Below, one piece after another: positions 8,350-20,631 of a stretch of DNA of 64,000 nt (position 1 is its first letter; the number at the start of each line of letters is the position of its first letter). The stretch covers positions 251,975 through 315,974 of the forward strand of contig NZ_LMNS01000039.1 of NCBI RefSeq assembly GCF_001423405.1. Reading direction: 5' to 3'. This DNA comes from Methylobacterium sp. Leaf123. GTDB taxonomy: Bacteria; Pseudomonadota; Alphaproteobacteria; Rhizobiales; Beijerinckiaceae. The notes under the pieces are model-generated. The model was not told the origin of the DNA. It worked only from the letters and a program-made list of their open reading frames with translations, and ran no database searches. The translations under genes and the position numbers were made by a program.

Positions 8350-9402
8350 TCAGCCCACGTTGAGCCGCCGCCCGCGGTTCCAGGCCAGGAACGGCACGCC
8401 GGAGAGAAGACTCGCCAAAGCCGCGTCGCTCTGGTGCAGCCCGTTCACCGACACCCGCGGCAGGGCGTGGCCATGGTTCCCGTGTTCCGCGAACAGATGG
8501 CCCGGCCGGGTCGTCACCGCGGTGGCGAAGCCGAGCTTCCGTGCCATGTCGAATTCCCGGGTCCCGGCGGAAGTCGGATCACCGACGGGATAAGACAGGT
8601 GGCACACGGGGCGGCCCAGCTCCGCCTCGATCCGCGCACGGCTCTGCGCCATCTCCCGCTCCGCGAAGGCGGCGTCGTGCTTGGCGAGCATCGGGTGCGA
8701 GAGCGTGTGCGCGCCGATGGTAACGGCCGGGTCGCGGGCGAGGTCGCGCAACTCCCCCCAGCTCAGGCAGAGTTCGCGGGCGAGCCCGCCCGGCTCGAAC
8801 CCGGCCTCGCAGCACAGGCGCGCGATCTCGTCGAGCAGGACCGGCTCCGGGCCGGCACGCAGGGCGCGATAGGCCGTCTCGAAGGCAGCCGTCTTCTCCG
8901 TATCGGTGCGAGCCGGCAGGACGAGGCCGGAGCCGAGCCGCACCGCGTCGAGCCGGGCCACGGCCCGCTCCAGTTCGAGCCACCACAGCCGCCCACGCCC
9001 CTCGGCAAAGTCGCTCGTCACGAACAGCGTCCAGGGCGCCCCGTGCCGCGCCAGCACGGCCTGAGCGTGCTCGACATTGTCGCGGTAGCCATCGTCGAAG
9101 GTCAGCACCGCGAAAGGGCGCCCGCACTCCGGGGCCGCGAGTCGCTCGGGGACGTGGTCGAGGCCGATCAGGTCGAAGCCGCGGGCGGCGAGCTCCGTCA
9201 GCGTCCGGTCGAGAAAGGCGGGGGTGATCGACAGCAGGGCGTTCGGCGCGAAACCCGGCACCGGCTCGGGGCGGACATGGTGGAAGGTGAGGATCACGCC
9301 GCGCCCGCGGGTGGCGGGGGCGAGCCAGCGGTCGGCGCCCGTGGCGGTGATCGCCCGAAAGCCGGCGCGGAACAGGCGGTGTCGGGTGCGGGGCGAGAGC
9401 AT
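8350..9402 (-). CDS. polysaccharide deacetylase (NodB-homology) family protein
   Basis: 350 residues. The NodB-type domain is clear: TFHHVRPEPVPGF near residue 40, the metal/catalytic motif LTFDDGY near 103, and the zinc-ligand motif HTLSHPML (HxxxH) near 235, followed by SYPVGDP. Such enzymes remove N- or O-acetyl groups from cell-surface polysaccharides. No signal peptide is obvious, so a cytoplasmic or membrane-associated step in exopolysaccharide or glycolipid synthesis is possible. The gene is divergent from the CelD-like acetyltransferase, a pairing that fits envelope polysaccharide modification, but the substrate is unknown. Confidence 0.88.
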   Translation of the reverse strand: MLSPRTRHRLFRAGFRAITATGADRWLAPATRGRGVILTFHHVRPEPVPGFAPNALLSITPAFLDRTLTELAARGFDLIGLDHVPERLAAPECGRPFAVLTFDDGYRDNVEHAQAVLARHGAPWTLFVTSDFAEGRGRLWWLELERAVARLDAVRLGSGLVLPARTDTEKTAAFETAYRALRAGPEPVLLDEIARLCCEAGFEPGGLARELCLSWGELRDLARDPAVTIGAHTLSHPMLAKHDAAFAEREMAQSRARIEAELGRPVCHLSYPVGDPTSAGTREFDMARKLGFATAVTTRPGHLFAEHGNHGHALPRVSVNGLHQSDAALASLLSGVPFLAWNRGRRLNVG

Positions 9403-9608
9403 GGCCCGTCTCGGCTCGAAGCACCGGGCGGCCCCGGCATCGCCTGAAGCCTAGCGGCGGACGCGACAAGCTTTCGTTACCCATCCCCGCAGATCGGCTG
9501 CCCGCATCAACCGAGGCTTGAGGACGAACCGGGCAGGATCGCCCGGAGGCGGTTCTGCGTGGCCGCCCGTCCTGGCCGTGACGGGCGCCCGCACTGGGGG
9601 ATGTGAGA

Positions 9609-10808
9609 ATGGCGGCTCTCGCCGAAGATCTGGGGCGCCCCGTGCAGGCGGGGCTACGGGGCCATGGCGGCCTCACCGCAGAGGTGTTTTCCGACCTTGC
9701 CGCGGTCGAGGGGCTGTGGCGGGGGCTGGAGGCCGATCCGGCCGTCCTGATGACGCCCTACCAGCGCTTCGATTGGGTGGCGGCCTATCTCGGCGCCGGG
9801 ATCGATGCCGGTGAGGAAACGCGCATTCTCGTGCTCCGCGACGCGCATGGGCGGGCGCGGGTGCTGCTGCCGCTCACGGTCGGGCGCCGCGGCCCGTTGC
9901 GGGTCGCGCGGGTGGTCGGCGACCGGCACGCCAACTTCCACATGCCGCTTTTCGCCTCCCGCGAGGCGGCAGCGATGCCGGGCGAGGATCTGATCGAGGC
10001 GCTGGTCCGGGCCGGGCGCGCGGCGGGTATCGACGCCTTCGCCCTGCGCAACCAGCCGCGGGTCTGGGACGGCACCCCGAACCCGTTGGCCGGAGGCGGC
10101 TTGTCGGCGCCGAGCGACGCCTACGGCATGCTGCTCGGCCCCGATGCCGAGGCGACCCTGCGCCGGGTGTTCAGCGGCGATGCCCGCAAGAAGCTGCGGG
10201 CTAAGGAGCGCAAGCTCGTGGAATTTCTAGGCGCGGTCGAGCACCGTGTCGCCGAGACGCCGGAGGCGGCGGCCGAGATCCAGGCGGCGTTCTACGCGCA
10301 GAAGGCCGCGCGCTTCGCCGATCTCGGCGTCACCGACCCTTATGCGGAGGCCGAAATCCGCCGCTTCATCGCCGCTGCGACCGCGCCGGGCGGGGACGGC
10401 CGCGCGGCAATCGAGGTTCATGCCCTCGTGGCGAGCGAGAGCGGGCGCATCCTGGCCACCTTCGGCGGCGCGGTGGACGGCGCCCGCTTCTGCGGGATGT
10501 GGACGTCCTTCGACACCGACTCCGAACTCGGCCGGTTCAGCCCCGGCGAGATCCTGCTGCACCGGCTCGTCGGCCATCAGGCCGCGCAGGGACGCCGGGC
10601 GCTCGACCTCGGCGTCGGCGAGGCGGGCTACAAGGCCAAGACCTGCGACGAGACCATCGAACTCGTGGAGCAGACCGTGCCGGTGAGCCCGGCGAGCCAC
10701 GCGCTCGTGCTCGCCTCACGGCTCGCGGTGCGGCTCAAGCACCGGATCAAGCGCTCGCCGCGGCTCTGGGCGGCGGCCCAGAACCTGCGTCGGCGGCTGC
10801 GGCGCTGA
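9609..10808 (+). CDS. CelD/BcsL-like GNAT-fold acetyltransferase
   Basis: About 399 residues from ATG 9609; the GTG at 9603 is less likely. The protein matches the CelD/BioF2-like group. MTPYQRFDWVAAYL comes near the N-terminus, ARKKLRAKERKL near residue 195, and a C-terminal GNAT-type half has FSPGEILLHRLVGHQAAQGRRALDLGVGEAGYKAKTCDE. Family members transfer acyl or aminoacyl groups during cellulose or exopolysaccharide production. No signal peptide is present, so it should be cytoplasmic. It is divergent from the polysaccharide deacetylase at 8350-9402. The C-terminus is strongly basic. Confidence 0.82.
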   Translation: MAALAEDLGRPVQAGLRGHGGLTAEVFSDLAAVEGLWRGLEADPAVLMTPYQRFDWVAAYLGAGIDAGEETRILVLRDAHGRARVLLPLTVGRRGPLRVARVVGDRHANFHMPLFASREAAAMPGEDLIEALVRAGRAAGIDAFALRNQPRVWDGTPNPLAGGGLSAPSDAYGMLLGPDAEATLRRVFSGDARKKLRAKERKLVEFLGAVEHRVAETPEAAAEIQAAFYAQKAARFADLGVTDPYAEAEIRRFIAAATAPGGDGRAAIEVHALVASESGRILATFGGAVDGARFCGMWTSFDTDSELGRFSPGEILLHRLVGHQAAQGRRALDLGVGEAGYKAKTCDETIELVEQTVPVSPASHALVLASRLAVRLKHRIKRSPRLWAAAQNLRRRLRR

Positions 10809-10810
10809 AT

Positions 10811-10885
10811 GTCTCTCACAAAACTCCCGCCGCGCGATCATCGCCCGAACGAGAACGGTCAGAGACCGGGAGTTTCGTGAGGCAC
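10811..10885 (+). repeat. 75-bp palindromic repeat element, copy A
   Basis: The left end GTCTCTCACAAAACTCCCG (10811-10829) and right end CGGGAGTTTCGTGAGGCAC (10867-10885) are inverted repeats, 16 of 19 matching. The two ends differ (TCTC versus GCCTC), so the element has an orientation. A second 75-bp copy lies at 45930-46004 in the opposite orientation. It sits between the CelD-like gene and a lipoprotein gene and could fold into a long hairpin in the transcript of either. Confidence 0.8.
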
Positions 10886-10901
10886 TCCGAGCCGAGACGG
10901 C

Positions 10902-11117
10902 TCAGAAGCCGCGGTTGGCGATCGTGGGCAGCGAGGGCTGCGTGTAGGCGCGGTTCACGTCCCGGCGGGTCTGGGTACCGTTGGTGTCGGAGGAGTGGCG
11001 GTAATTGCTGGTCTCGAAGGCCGAGGCCAGGCCGGGGCCGCCCGAATCGGTGCTGTTGCAGGCCGACAGCCCGCAGGCGAGGACAGCGGCGGCGAGGACG
11101 AGCAGCGTGGAGCGCAT
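10902..11117 (-). CDS. small hypothetical lipoprotein
   Basis: 71 residues from ATG 11117 (MRSTLLVLAAAVLACGLSACNSTDSG). The lipobox LSAC places the lipidated cysteine near residue 20, leaving a mature peptide of about 52 residues rich in Ser, Thr and Asn (FETSNYRHSSDTNGTQTRRDVN). The open frame extends to 11240, but that part is Arg-rich and would bury the signal peptide. No family is recognised. The metH stop lies about 140 bases upstream, so it may have its own promoter. Confidence 0.65.
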   Translation of the reverse strand: MRSTLLVLAAAVLACGLSACNSTDSGGPGLASAFETSNYRHSSDTNGTQTRRDVNRAYTQPSLPTIANRGF

Positions 11118-11260
11118 CGGGACTTCCTGTCGAAGGCGGGGCGGTCCCGCGGGTCGTGACGGCAGGCGTGCCGCGCGCCGCCGCCCCTCGGCAAGGAAAA
11201 AGTCGCGGCGCGGGAGCGTGGCGATGCGATCCCGCGCCAACTGTGACCTATTCGGCGTGA

Positions 11261-15013
<3,753 letters not shown>

Positions 15014-15133
15014 GTCGGACGATCCTGGGATGTTCCGGGACGGCGATGGCCCAAAGCGTCGGCCGCATCAACCCACCTCAGCCTGAGGTGCCGGAGCGAA
15101 GCGGAAGCCGCGGAGGCCTCCAGAAAACACGAT

Positions 15134-15198
15134 CATTCCCGAACCCCTCCCGGGCAGCGGCCGCCGCGCGGCCACGCCCCGGGAGGGGTTCGGGAATG
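15134..15198. repeat. 65-bp palindrome between metF and metH
   Basis: A perfect 21-bp inverted repeat (15134-15154 and 15178-15198, beginning CATTCCCGAACCCCTCCC) encloses a 23-bp core that is itself rich in GCGGCCGC-like self-complementary sequence. It lies inside the operon transcript, so it may act as an RNA processing or stabilising hairpin, or be a mobile palindromic repeat. Confidence 0.75.
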
Positions 15199-15212
15199 GA
15201 GCAACGAGGGGT

Positions 15213-16145
15213 TCAGGCCGCCTTGGCTTCCGGCTTCACCGCCACCTTGGCCGGCGCCTGCGAGCGCAGGCCGAGCAGGTGGCAGATGGCGTAGACGAGG
15301 TCCGAGCGGTTCATCGAGTAGAAGTGGAAGTCCTCCACGCCCTCGTCGACGAGATCGAGCACCTGCTCGGCGGCGACCGCGGCGGCGACGAGACGGCGGG
15401 TCTCCACGTCGTTCTCCAGGCCCTCGAACCGGGCGGCGAGCCAGTAGGGCACCGAGGCGCCGGTGCGGCGGGCGAAGTTGGCCGCCTGCTTGAAGTTCTG
15501 CACCGGCAGGATGCCGGGGAGGATCGGGATGTCGATGCCGGCCGCGCGCACCTTGTCGCGGTAGCGCAGGTAGATCTCGTTATCGAAGAAGAACTGGGTG
15601 ATCGCCTGATCGGCGCCGGCATCGACCTTGGCCTTCAGGGCGTCGATGTCGGCATCGAGCGAGGCGGCCTCCGGGTGCTTCTCCGGATAGGCCGAGACCG
15701 AGACCTTGAAGTCGCCGATCCGCTTGATGCCGGCGACGAGGTCGCAGGTCTGGGCGTAGCCGCCGGGATGGGGCCGGTAGCTGTGGCCGACGCCCTCGGC
15801 CGGGTCGCCGCGCAGGGCCACGATGTGGCGCACGCCCGCATCCCAGTAGGACTGCACGACCGAATCGATCTCTTCCTTCGTCGCATCGACGCAGGTGAGG
15901 TGGGCGGCCGGCTTCAGGCTCGTCTCGCGCACCATGCGCGCCACGGTGTTGTGGGTGCGCTCGCGGGTGGAGCCGCCGGCACCGTAGGTCACCGAGACGA
16001 ATTTCGGCTGGAGCGGCGCGAGGCGCTCGATCGAGGACCAGAGAATCTTTTCCATCTCCTCGGTCTTCGGCGGGAAGAACTCGATCGAGACCCGGATCGG
16101 GCGGAAGCCGTCGCGGCTGGCGCGGTGTTGGGAGGCGTTGGGCAT
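15213..16145 (-). CDS. metF: 5,10-methylenetetrahydrofolate reductase MetF
   Basis: 310 residues. This cytoplasmic FAD enzyme reduces methylenetetrahydrofolate to methyltetrahydrofolate, the donor for MetH encoded next in the operon. Family motifs are visible: SIEFFPPKTEEME near residue 21, VSVTYGAGGSTRERT near 52, HLTCVDATKEE near 82, ALRGDP near 115 and TQFFFDNEIYLRY near 190. The start is ATG 16145. It follows the ArsR-methyltransferase gene by 70 bases and precedes metH, so the three genes likely share a promoter. Confidence 0.98.
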   Translation of the reverse strand: MPNASQHRASRDGFRPIRVSIEFFPPKTEEMEKILWSSIERLAPLQPKFVSVTYGAGGSTRERTHNTVARMVRETSLKPAAHLTCVDATKEEIDSVVQSYWDAGVRHIVALRGDPAEGVGHSYRPHPGGYAQTCDLVAGIKRIGDFKVSVSAYPEKHPEAASLDADIDALKAKVDAGADQAITQFFFDNEIYLRYRDKVRAAGIDIPILPGILPVQNFKQAANFARRTGASVPYWLAARFEGLENDVETRRLVAAAVAAEQVLDLVDEGVEDFHFYSMNRSDLVYAICHLLGLRSQAPAKVAVKPEAKAA

Positions 16146-16215
16146 CTCTTCGTCCCTTCTCCTGGACGTCTGTCGTGGTGTCGGTCGTCGATGGAAGTCG
16201 GCCAGGGCCTGAAAT

Positions 16216-17244
16216 TCAGGCCACGGCGCGTTCTAGGGTTGGCGCTTCGATCGCGGCGGCGGTGTCGTGCGCGAGCCAGAGGGTGACGGTGAGCGGGTGC
16301 TCGATCCCGTCCTCCGGCGCGAGGTCGCGGCTCTCGACATCGCCCAGGCCCGCCTGGACGAGCCAGCCCGTGATCTGCTCCGCGCTGAAGCCGAGGCGGC
16401 GATGGGCTTGGCTTTCGCGCAACTGCTCCAGGGTATGGGGCGCGAAATCGACCACGAGCAGACGCCCGCCCGGCGCGACGAGGCGGGCCGCCTCGCGCAG
16501 TGCCCGGGCCGGATCGTCGAGGTAGTGCAGCACCTGATGCAGCACCACGAGATCGAAGCCGCCGCGGCCGAAGGGCGGCGCGTGGAGGTCGCCCTGGCGC
16601 AGATCGACCCGCGACAGGCCGAGCCGTTCGAGGTTGGCGCGGGCGACCGAGAGCATGGCATGGCTCGAATCGAGCCCGGTGGCGCGGCCGGCCAGGGGGG
16701 CCAGCAGGCCGAGCATCTTGCCGGTGCCGGTGCCGAGATCGATCACGTGACGAATCGGCCGGTCTCCGAGCGCGTCGAGCACCGCCGCCTCGACGGCGGC
16801 CTCGGGCACGTGCAGGGAGCGAAGGCCGTCCCATTTGGGCGCGAGCCGGGCGAAGAAGGTCTGCGCCGCCTCGGCCCTCTGCGTCCGCACCGAATCGAGC
16901 CGGGCGCGATCTTCGGAGAGCGGCGGCGCGGCGCGTTCCAGCGCCGCGATCAGGGGCTCGACGAAGCCGATGGCGGCCTCGCGCAGGCGGAAGAACGCCC
17001 AGGCGCCTTCGCGATGACGCTCGATCAGGCCCGATTCGACGAGGAGCTTGAGATGACGCGAGATACGCGGCTGCGACTGACCGAGGATGTCGGTGAGATC
17101 GGAGACCGACAACTCGCCCTCGGCCAGCAGCGCCAGGATGCGCAGACGCGTCTCCTCCGCCGCCGCCCGCAGCACGGCGAGCGCCTCGGCGAAGGGCACC
17201 GGGACCGTGGTCGTGCTGTTCGTGGGGTCGCTCTCGCTAGACAT
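16216..17244 (-). CDS. ArsR-family regulator fused to SAM-dependent methyltransferase
   Basis: 342 residues from ATG 17244 (MSSESDP). Residues 10-95 form an ArsR-type winged helix (ETRLRILALLAEGELSVSDLTDILGQSQPRISRHLKLL). No ArsR metal-binding cysteine pair is visible, which argues against a metal sensor. Residues 150-300 are a class I methyltransferase with motif I VIDLGTGTGKMLGLLA, then LVVLHQVLHYLDDP. Such fusions commonly precede metF and metH in Hyphomicrobiales. SahR, an ArsR-type regulator of methionine genes, senses S-adenosylhomocysteine, and this protein may act similarly (inference). A 16-bp palindrome over its start codon is a likely self-operator. An upstream in-frame ATG at 17334 would place that operator inside the gene. 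Confidence 0.88.
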   Translation of the reverse strand: MSSESDPTNSTTTVPVPFAEALAVLRAAAEETRLRILALLAEGELSVSDLTDILGQSQPRISRHLKLLVESGLIERHREGAWAFFRLREAAIGFVEPLIAALERAAPPLSEDRARLDSVRTQRAEAAQTFFARLAPKWDGLRSLHVPEAAVEAAVLDALGDRPIRHVIDLGTGTGKMLGLLAPLAGRATGLDSSHAMLSVARANLERLGLSRVDLRQGDLHAPPFGRGGFDLVVLHQVLHYLDDPARALREAARLVAPGGRLLVVDFAPHTLEQLRESQAHRRLGFSAEQITGWLVQAGLGDVESRDLAPEDGIEHPLTVTLWLAHDTAAAIEAPTLERAVA

Positions 17245-17258
17245 AAAGATATCTTTAT
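17243..17258. promoter_or_regulatory. palindromic operator candidate of the methionine operon
   Basis: ATAAAGATATCTTTAT is a perfect 16-bp palindrome in a GC-rich setting, overlapping the start codon of the ArsR-methyltransferase gene. Dimeric ArsR proteins bind AT-rich palindromes of this kind, so autorepression and control of metF/metH is the simple reading. Confidence 0.7.
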
Positions 17259-17413
17259 ATCCGTAGGTAGGTGATAGCAAGAGGCAGGAGAGGGCTTGCC
17301 GCGCCGCTGTCCGACAGAGGCCATGCTCTGTCACCGTGGCGTGGAGGAAGCCGCCTCATCCATCAGCAAAAGGTCCGAACCGGGACCGATCGGCCGCCCC
17401 GCCGGCGACGCCG

Positions 17414-18673
17414 CTACTGATAGGCCTGCTTGAGGTCGAGGGTGCAGCGCACGCCGACCTCGTCGTAGCCCTCGGCGAGCCAAGCCTTGGCGGCGGCGCG
17501 GCCCTTGTCGCGCAAGCGCTCGATCATCCGCCAGCGGGCATCGACGCGCGACGAGGCGGCAAAGCCGTCGAGCGAGTCGGTTCCGTCGATGCGGTGGAGG
17601 AAGACCCGTTCCAGACCCGGAACCTGCCCCTGCCCGCCCTCGTCGATCAGGCCGTGCACGAAATCGATCGAGCGCAGCTCCCGCATCAGGTTGGCGTTGA
17701 AGGTGATCTCGTTGAGCCGGTCCTGGATGTCGCTGGCCGAGCGCGGCGTCTCGCGGCGCTCCACGGGGTTGATCTGCACGAGCAGGATGTCGCGGGTGCT
17801 CGCTTCATGCAGCGGGTACAGGGCCGGATTGCCGAGATAGCCGCCGTCCCAATAGGGCACGCCACCGATCTCCACCGCCTGGAACACCGTCGGCAGGCAG
17901 GCCGAGGCCATCAGGTGATCGACCGTCAGGCAATCGCGCCCGAACACGGCGAGCTTGCCGGTCCAGACATTGGTCGCCGAGACGAACACGTTGGCGGTGT
18001 CGGCCGCGCGCAGGCGATCGAAATCCACGGTGTGTTCCAGCGCGTCGCGCAGGGGATTGAAGTTGAACGGATTGGTCGCGTAGGGGCCGGGATTGAGCGC
18101 CTTCACCCAGGCCTCGAAGAACGGATTGCCCTTCCAGAACTGGAACAGCCCATCGATCAGGCCCTTCTGCGAGGGGCGCAGGTCGGCATCCAGGCTCGCC
18201 TCGCGCCAGAACTTCTCCAGGGCCGCGCGGGCCCCGTCGGGGCCGCCCGCCAGCCAGCCATCCACGAGGACGACGGCGTTCATCGCGCCCGCGCTCGCGC
18301 CGGTGACCGCCTCGAAGGCGAGGCGCCCGTCCTCGATCAGCGCGTCGAGCACGCCCCAGGTGAAGGCGCCGTGCGAGCCGCCGCCCTGGAGGGCGAGGGA
18401 GACCACCTTCTCCGCCCGTGGCCCGGCGAGGCCGCGGAAATTCGGACCCGGCCGGGTCGAATCGGCGATGGGGTCGGGAACGGCGGTGGCCGGATTATGG
18501 GCGTCGTCGCGCATTCCGGTCCGCTCCCTTGTATCGACATGCGGCGGGGCATCGGGCCGAGACCCGTCTTCAGGGCCGGACCCGTGTCGGGATGCGTCGC
18601 GGTGTGCTTTCGGCTCCGCGCCGTGGCTGGCCTGAAGGTCAGGGCTCGTCGTGTCCATCTTGCCTCGCGTCAT
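17414..18673 (-). CDS. patatin-like phospholipase
   Basis: Up to 419 residues; the start may be ATG 18658 or an internal ATG near 18514, since the first 85 residues are low-complexity. The patatin core then starts: VSLALQGGGSHGAFTWGVLDAL gives the oxyanion hole, GASAG the nucleophile serine elbow, and PYWDGGYLGNPALYPL the catalytic Asp in a DGG motif. These Ser/Asp-dyad enzymes hydrolyse phospholipids or acyl esters, and some in this group act around polyhydroxybutyrate granules. No signal peptide is seen. It is divergent from ispG. Confidence 0.9.
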   Translation of the reverse strand: MTRGKMDTTSPDLQASHGAEPKAHRDASRHGSGPEDGSRPDAPPHVDTRERTGMRDDAHNPATAVPDPIADSTRPGPNFRGLAGPRAEKVVSLALQGGGSHGAFTWGVLDALIEDGRLAFEAVTGASAGAMNAVVLVDGWLAGGPDGARAALEKFWREASLDADLRPSQKGLIDGLFQFWKGNPFFEAWVKALNPGPYATNPFNFNPLRDALEHTVDFDRLRAADTANVFVSATNVWTGKLAVFGRDCLTVDHLMASACLPTVFQAVEIGGVPYWDGGYLGNPALYPLHEASTRDILLVQINPVERRETPRSASDIQDRLNEITFNANLMRELRSIDFVHGLIDEGGQGQVPGLERVFLHRIDGTDSLDGFAASSRVDARWRMIERLRDKGRAAAKAWLAEGYDEVGVRCTLDLKQAYQ

Positions 18674-18989
18674 TTATTGCAGCGCACTCTAAAATGGTGC
18701 AAAGCAGCAAGCGTGCCCGTGCGGTTCTTTGACCCGCGGGCATACGAATGCAAGATATGATAAGGCGCTTTCGTCTGCCGACATCCTTGCATCTGCACGG
18801 CATACGCTCGACATCCCGATCCGGATGCGACATGGAAGCGGCCTTGGCGATCGAGGCGCGCCGCGCATCCGCCCGCGCGGGCGCGGCGGCAGGTCGCGGA
18901 TCGCGCCGGTTTCGGTTAGGATCGCCCCTGCGCCTGCGGGACGTCCCCGGCCGGCACGCGCGGACAACAGTTTGACCCGCGAAGGCACG
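18674..18989. other. divergent promoter region between patatin gene and ispG
   Basis: 316 bases serving both genes. An AT-richer stretch at 18670-18770 (TTTATTGCAGCGCACTCTAA, then ATGCAAGATATGATAAGG) is the most promoter-like part. No gene is supported, although the ispG frame is open upstream to 18729. Confidence 0.4.
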
Positions 18990-20318
18990 ATGGAAGTCAT
19001 GGAAGCTCCCGACGCCCTGGCAAACCCGATCGAATCCCGCAGCCCCAGCATGACAGGGCCGGAGATCGCCGGGCCGGCACCGCGCCACCGCACCGTCGGC
19101 GTGCAGATCGGCAGCGGCGAAGGCGCCGTCACCGTCGGCGGCGGTGCCCCGATCGTCGTACAGTCGATGACCAACACCGACACGGCCGATATCGACGGCA
19201 CCGTGGCCCAGGTCGCCCAGCTCGCCCGCGCCGGCTCGGAGCTGGTGCGCATCACCGTCGATCGCGACGAGGCGGCAGCCGCCGTGCCGAAGATCCGCGA
19301 GCGGCTCGACCGCATCGGCGTGCATGTGCCGCTGGTGGGCGACTTCCACTATATCGGCCACAAGCTCCTCTCCGACCATCCGGCCTGCGCCGAGGCGCTG
19401 GCCAAGTACCGGATCAATCCGGGCAATGTCGGCTTCAAGGAGAAGAAGGACACCCAGTTCTCGACCATCGTCGAGCAGGCGATCAAGTACGGCAAGACGG
19501 TCCGCATCGGTGCGAATTGGGGCTCGCTCGACGAGGCTCTGCTGACCCACCTGATGGACGAGAACGCCCGCTCGCCCCGCCCCATCGACGCCCGCGCGGT
19601 CATGCGCGAGGCGATGGTGCAGTCGGCGCTGACCTCCGCCGACCGGGCGGTGGAACTCGGCCTGCCCAAGGATCGCATCATCCTCTCGGCCAAGGTCTCG
19701 GCGGTGCAGGATCTGATCGCGGTCTACCGCGAGGTGGCGCGCCGCTCCGACTACGCGATCCATCTCGGCCTGACCGAGGCCGGCATGGGCTCGAAGGGCA
19801 TCGTCGCCGCTTCCGCCGCCATCGGCGTGCTGCTGCAAGAGGGCATCGGCGACACGATCCGCTACTCGCTGACGCCCGAGCCCGGCGGCGACCGGACGGT
19901 CGAGGTGAAGGCCGCGCAGGAACTCCTGCAGACCATGGGCTTCCGTACCTTCGTGCCCCTGGTGGCGGCGTGCCCCGGCTGTGGCCGGACGACGTCCACG
20001 ACCTTCCAGGAATTGGCCCGCGACATCCAGAACTGGATCTCCACCTCCATGCCGGAGTGGAAGAAGACCTATCCGGGCGTGGAAGGCCTCAACGTTGCGG
20101 TGATGGGCTGCATCGTGAACGGTCCCGGCGAGTCGAAGCATGCCGATATCGGCATCTCGCTGCCCGGCACCGGCGAGAGCCCGAGCGCCCCGGTCTTCAT
20201 CGACGGCAAGAAGGCGATGACCCTGCGCGGCGCCACGCTGGCCAAGGACTTCGAGACGATCGTGGTCGATTACATCGAGCGCCGCTTCGGCCAGGGCAAG
20301 CGCGACGCGGCCGAGTGA
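18990..20318 (+). CDS. ispG: 4-hydroxy-3-methylbut-2-enyl diphosphate synthase IspG (GcpE)
   Basis: 442 residues from ATG 18990 (MEVMEAPD); ATG 18999 is equally possible. It carries out the penultimate step of the MEP isoprenoid pathway with a [4Fe-4S] cluster. The barrel starts with VGGGAPIVVQSMTNTDTADIDGTVAQ and includes RINPGNVGFKEKKDTQFS. The cluster ligands are C-x2-C in VAACPGCGRTTSTTF (near residues 328-331) and Cys in CIVNGPGESKHADIG (near 373), completed by the nearby Glu. The frame opens earlier, at 18729, but the added N-terminus has no family character. It is likely monocistronic. Confidence 0.97.
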   Translation: MEVMEAPDALANPIESRSPSMTGPEIAGPAPRHRTVGVQIGSGEGAVTVGGGAPIVVQSMTNTDTADIDGTVAQVAQLARAGSELVRITVDRDEAAAAVPKIRERLDRIGVHVPLVGDFHYIGHKLLSDHPACAEALAKYRINPGNVGFKEKKDTQFSTIVEQAIKYGKTVRIGANWGSLDEALLTHLMDENARSPRPIDARAVMREAMVQSALTSADRAVELGLPKDRIILSAKVSAVQDLIAVYREVARRSDYAIHLGLTEAGMGSKGIVAASAAIGVLLQEGIGDTIRYSLTPEPGGDRTVEVKAAQELLQTMGFRTFVPLVAACPGCGRTTSTTFQELARDIQNWISTSMPEWKKTYPGVEGLNVAVMGCIVNGPGESKHADIGISLPGTGESPSAPVFIDGKKAMTLRGATLAKDFETIVVDYIERRFGQGKRDAAE

Positions 20319-20631
20319 GCCCCGCGGGTGGGCCGGCTCCCGAAACCTTCGCGGTGAGGGAAGCGGCCCGCCCTTCATTGTCCGAGACGGCCCGCCCTGT
20401 CGGCGGACCGCCTCCTCTGCCCTCCGCCCCGCCTCGCACCCGCCGTGATGTCCGGCTCGAGCCGCGCGAACCGGGCGGTTGTCCTGTGCCGCGAGACGGC
20501 GTGCGGTGGTATGGCCGCCTCAGGGGCGCCGCGGTGACCGGCGCGCATCGATCCGCATCTCCGACGCATTCCCTTCATGCGACTCCGGCACACCCGGCCG
20601 GACGACGCGCGAGCCCAGGCACGCCTGCCCG
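20319..20631. other. intergenic region between ispG and kup
   Basis: 313 GC-rich bases. I see no convincing gene, terminator or regulatory motif. The kup frame is open from 20479 but that part is Arg/Pro-rich and probably untranslated. Confidence 0.4.

Noticed and set aside
18670..18710. CTGC-TTT-GCA-like motif near the patatin gene as a PhaR (polyhydroxybutyrate) site
   Set aside because: The second half of the palindrome is incomplete and the motif is too short to separate from chance.
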